Shown here: piece after piece, positions 5,446 through 6,745 of the stretch
Numbering within the stretch: position 1 is the first letter of the stretch
Layout of the letters: every line of letters begins with the position of its first letter
Assembly (NCBI GenBank): GCA_028874675.1
Contig: JAPPJA010000146.1
Span: 1 to 6,745 of the forward strand
Source: Chloroflexota bacterium
Lineage (GTDB): Bacteria; Chloroflexota; Dehalococcoidia; Lucifugimonadales; UBA3495
Reading direction: 5' to 3'
DNA length: 6,745 nt
Program-made: the position numbers and the translations under genes
Notes under the pieces: generated by a model
Databases searched by the model: none
Told to the model about the DNA's origin: nothing
The model's input: the letters and a program-made list of their open reading frames with translations, nothing else

Positions 5446-6132
5446 CTAAGCCTCGGATTGTTCCTCAGATGCCGGGGTTTCGGCCTCGGCGGCTGGAGCC
5501 TCTTCCGCCGCAGCGGCAGGGGCTTCCTCTTCGGCTGGAGCCTCGGCGACTGGCGCTTCTTCGGATTCGGCAGCCGGGGCTTCGGCGACTGGCGCCTCGG
5601 CCTGTTCAGCGGGAGTTTCGGATACGGTGGCTTCTTCGGCGCTGTCGGTTGCCTCGGCGGGGGTCGCTTCGGCCTCAGCGGGAGCAGCCTCGGCGGGAGC
5701 AGCCTCGGCGACTGCTTCGCTGGCGGCTTCAGGCGCGGCGGCATTCTCCTCGGCCGCTCCTGCGCCATCCTCGGGGCGAGCGGCTGCCGCCGCGGGGGCG
5801 GGCCGGGCCGCCACGGGGTCGGGCAGAATCTCCCGGTCGGGGATGGATACTACCAGGGAACGCAATACGCGCTCGTCCATCCTCAGGTAGTTCTCCAGCG
5901 CCTGGTTGAAGGGCGTTTCGGTGGAGAAGCGAATCAGGCGGTAATTGCCTTCCAGGAAGTGGTAGGAACCCTGGTGGATGGGATAAGCCAACCGGCGGGT
6001 CCCCCAGGGCTGTTCCTGGAAGATGTCGCCGTTCCGGTTGGTTATGAAGTCGTCAATCTGACCCCAAGCCTCCGAAGCCTGATCCTGGCTGAGCATGGGG
6101 CTGAGGATGGTAACAAGTTCGTAATGACGCAA
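5446..6132 (-). CDS. rpsF: 30S ribosomal protein S6 with long acidic C-terminal tail
   Basis: Small-subunit platform protein, partner of S18. 228 residues against the usual 95-135. The ferredoxin-like S6 core is residues 1 to about 100: MRHYELVTILSPMLS, IDDFITNRNGDIFQEQPWG (26-44), RRLAYPIHQGSYHFLEGNYR (46-65) and LRMDERVLRSLVV (83-95). From about 105 a tail of Ala, Glu and Pro follows. Residues 121-228 contain no Lys or Arg and about 32 acidic residues by my count, with EAPVAEAP and AAPAE units repeated. The start is TTG at 6130-6132, supported by AGGAG (6139-6143) with a 6-nt spacer and by MRHYEL matching the family's start; no ATG or GTG is in frame nearby. It is the first gene after a strong promoter. 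In E. coli the S6 C-terminus is extended with glutamates by RimK; here an acidic tail is encoded directly. Confidence 0.95.
   Translation of the reverse strand: MRHYELVTILSPMLSQDQASEAWGQIDDFITNRNGDIFQEQPWGTRRLAYPIHQGSYHFLEGNYRLIRFSTETPFNQALENYLRMDERVLRSLVVSIPDREILPDPVAARPAPAAAAARPEDGAGAAEENAAAPEAASEAVAEAAPAEAAPAEAEATPAEATDSAEEATVSETPAEQAEAPVAEAPAAESEEAPVAEAPAEEEAPAAAAEEAPAAEAETPASEEQSEA
5672..5716. repeat. Three tandem 15-nt units inside the rpsF tail
   Basis: On the plus strand GCCTCAGCGGGAGCA, GCCTCGGCGGGAGCA and GCCTCGGCGACTGCT follow each other directly at 5672, 5687 and 5702. The first two differ at one base. On the coding strand they give AAPAE-type pentapeptides. Nearby the TCGGCGACTGGCGC string recurs (around 5545 and 5584). 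The pattern suggests that the acidic tail grew by slippage or unequal exchange. Confidence 0.7.
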
Positions 6133-6138
6133 AAAGCA

Positions 6139-6143
6139 CTCCT
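6139..6143 (-). promoter_or_regulatory. Ribosome binding site deciding the rpsF TTG start
   Basis: AGGAG on the minus strand, six nt before TTG at 6130-6132. It is the best Shine-Dalgarno match ahead of rpsF and fixes the unusual start codon. The 10-bp palindrome ATGGGCCCAT (6148-6157) lies four nt upstream of it in the short leader and could influence access, but that is speculation. Confidence 0.7.
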
Positions 6144-6173
6144 GACTATGGGCCCATTCTAAACTGTTTGCGG

Positions 6174-6202
6174 ATTATATCACTGGCAGGTTTGCCGCTC
6201 AA
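6174..6202 (-). promoter_or_regulatory. Sigma-70 type promoter for rpsF-ssb-rpsR
   Basis: On the minus strand TTGAGC (6197-6202, four of six consensus bases) and a perfect TATAAT (6174-6179) are separated by exactly 17 nt (6180-6196). The predicted start is near 6167, leaving a leader of about 35 nt before the rpsF TTG. The -35 box begins at the base directly after the glyA TAG, so the promoter uses nearly all of the 70-nt gap. Confidence 0.85.
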
Positions 6203-6745
6203 CTAGGAATCGAGCCCTGGAACGGGGAAACCTGACGTCAATTCCTTCACCGCTCCCTTGACTTCGCTCATCACCTGTTTGTCGCCCATATTGTTCAGGA
6301 CGCGGGTGATCAGGCGGGAGACCTCCTGGGTTTCCGCCTCGCCGAAGCCCCGGCTGGTGATGGCGGGGGTTCCCAGGCGCATGCCGCTGGCCACGCGGGG
6401 CGGCCTGGGGTCGAAGGGGATGGCGTTCTTGTTGGTGATGATGCCCACCGATTCCAGGGCCGTTTCCGCCTGCTGGCCGGTAATGTCCATGGGCGTCAGG
6501 TCCACGAGAATGAGGTGGTTATCGGTGCCGCCGGAAACCAGGCGCAACCCCGCCTCGGAGACCTCGGTGGCCATGGTGGCGGCGTTGGCGACCACCTGTT
6601 GGGCATAGCGGGCAAACTCGGGTCGCAGGGCCTCGCCGAAGCAGACTGCCTTGGCGGCGATGACGTGCATCAGCGGCCCGCCCTGCATGTAGGGGAAGAC
6701 GGCGAAGTCAATCTTGCGGGCCAGGTCGGACGTGGACAGGATGAA
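6203..6745 (-). CDS. glyA: Serine hydroxymethyltransferase, C-terminal part (cut by window edge)
   Basis: PLP enzyme interconverting serine plus tetrahydrofolate with glycine plus 5,10-methylene-tetrahydrofolate, the main one-carbon source; many homologues also cleave threonine slowly. The last 180 residues are present. They begin FILSTSDLARKIDFAVFPYM and include QGGPLMHVIAAKAVCFGEAL, SGGTDNHLILVDLTPM, ALESVGIITNKNAIPFDPRP and MRLGTPAITSRGF, whose Arg corresponds to the substrate-carboxylate-binding Arg of the family. The PLP lysine and N-terminal half lie beyond 6745, so this is incomplete by window edge, not a broken gene. The motif reads FPYMQGGPL, whereas FPG-x-QGGPL is common. The TAG stop (6203-6205) touches the rpsF promoter. 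No terminator is visible between glyA and rpsF, so read-through into the ribosomal operon is possible. Confidence 0.97.
   Translation of the reverse strand, partial: FILSTSDLARKIDFAVFPYMQGGPLMHVIAAKAVCFGEALRPEFARYAQQVVANAATMATEVSEAGLRLVSGGTDNHLILVDLTPMDITGQQAETALESVGIITNKNAIPFDPRPPRVASGMRLGTPAITSRGFGEAETQEVSRLITRVLNNMGDKQVMSEVKGAVKELTSGFPVPGLDS

Noticed and set aside
5436..5768. Upstream extension of the ssb frame by 111 codons
   Set aside because: The extension is Pro/Arg/Lys-rich shadow of the S6 tail; the SSB fold begins exactly at the GTG at 5435.
4521..5909. Plus-strand frame of 462 codons across rpsR, ssb and the rpsF tail
   Set aside because: It runs antisense through three well-identified genes and ends in Arg/Pro-rich low complexity caused by the GC-rich S6 tail.
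5410..6162. Plus-strand Gly/Phe/Leu-rich 250-codon frame opposite rpsF
   Set aside because: Its repeated Gly-Phe-Gly pattern is the antisense of the Ala/Glu/Pro repeat tail of S6; no start signal supports it.

Overview
This window comes from a high-GC bacterial chromosome. It looks like housekeeping DNA rather than an accessory or mobile region. Every gene I can support lies on the minus strand, so in transcription order it reads from high to low coordinates: glyA (3' part) - rpsF - ssb - rpsR - a membrane-anchored SurA/PpiC-type protein - hom - thrC - folE (5' part). No tRNA, rRNA, insertion sequence, CRISPR array or integrase is visible. GC-rich coding, TTG and GTG starts, the short class of threonine synthase, an ACT-domain homoserine dehydrogenase and the anchored parvulin-like protein would fit a Chloroflexota (Dehalococcoidia-like) genome. 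That placement is an impression from protein style, not a demonstrated assignment.

Right part (4394-6745): glyA ends at 6203 and is directly abutted by a near-consensus sigma-70 type promoter (TTGAGC, 17 nt, TATAAT) driving rpsF-ssb-rpsR. This small operon is closed by a clear Rho-independent terminator at 4394-4429. S6 and S18 bind each other on the 30S platform, and SSB coats single-stranded DNA. Both ribosomal proteins are strikingly extended here: S6 has a long acidic Ala/Glu/Pro C-terminal tail and S18 has a long basic Pro/Gly/Arg N-terminal arm.

Middle (3076-4311): a single-pass membrane protein with an arginine-rich cytoplasmic N-terminus and an extracytoplasmic SurA-like chaperone/prolyl isomerase part. 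Its PpiC domain seems to lack the usual active-site histidines. After it comes a 296-nt leader region (2780-3075) with a 22-bp near-perfect palindrome, a GC-rich hairpin and no clear promoter.

Left part (1-2779): hom and thrC, the first and last of the three steps from aspartate semialdehyde to threonine, are closely packed. The intermediate gene thrB is not in the window. folE (GTP cyclohydrolase I, first step to tetrahydrofolate or queuosine-type pterins) follows and has no ATG, GTG or TTG start at the expected place; ATT at 348 is the best candidate.

I found no convincing new multi-gene system. The observations most worth following are the oppositely charged S6 and S18 extensions, the altered PpiC active site, the folE start, and the palindrome in the hom leader.
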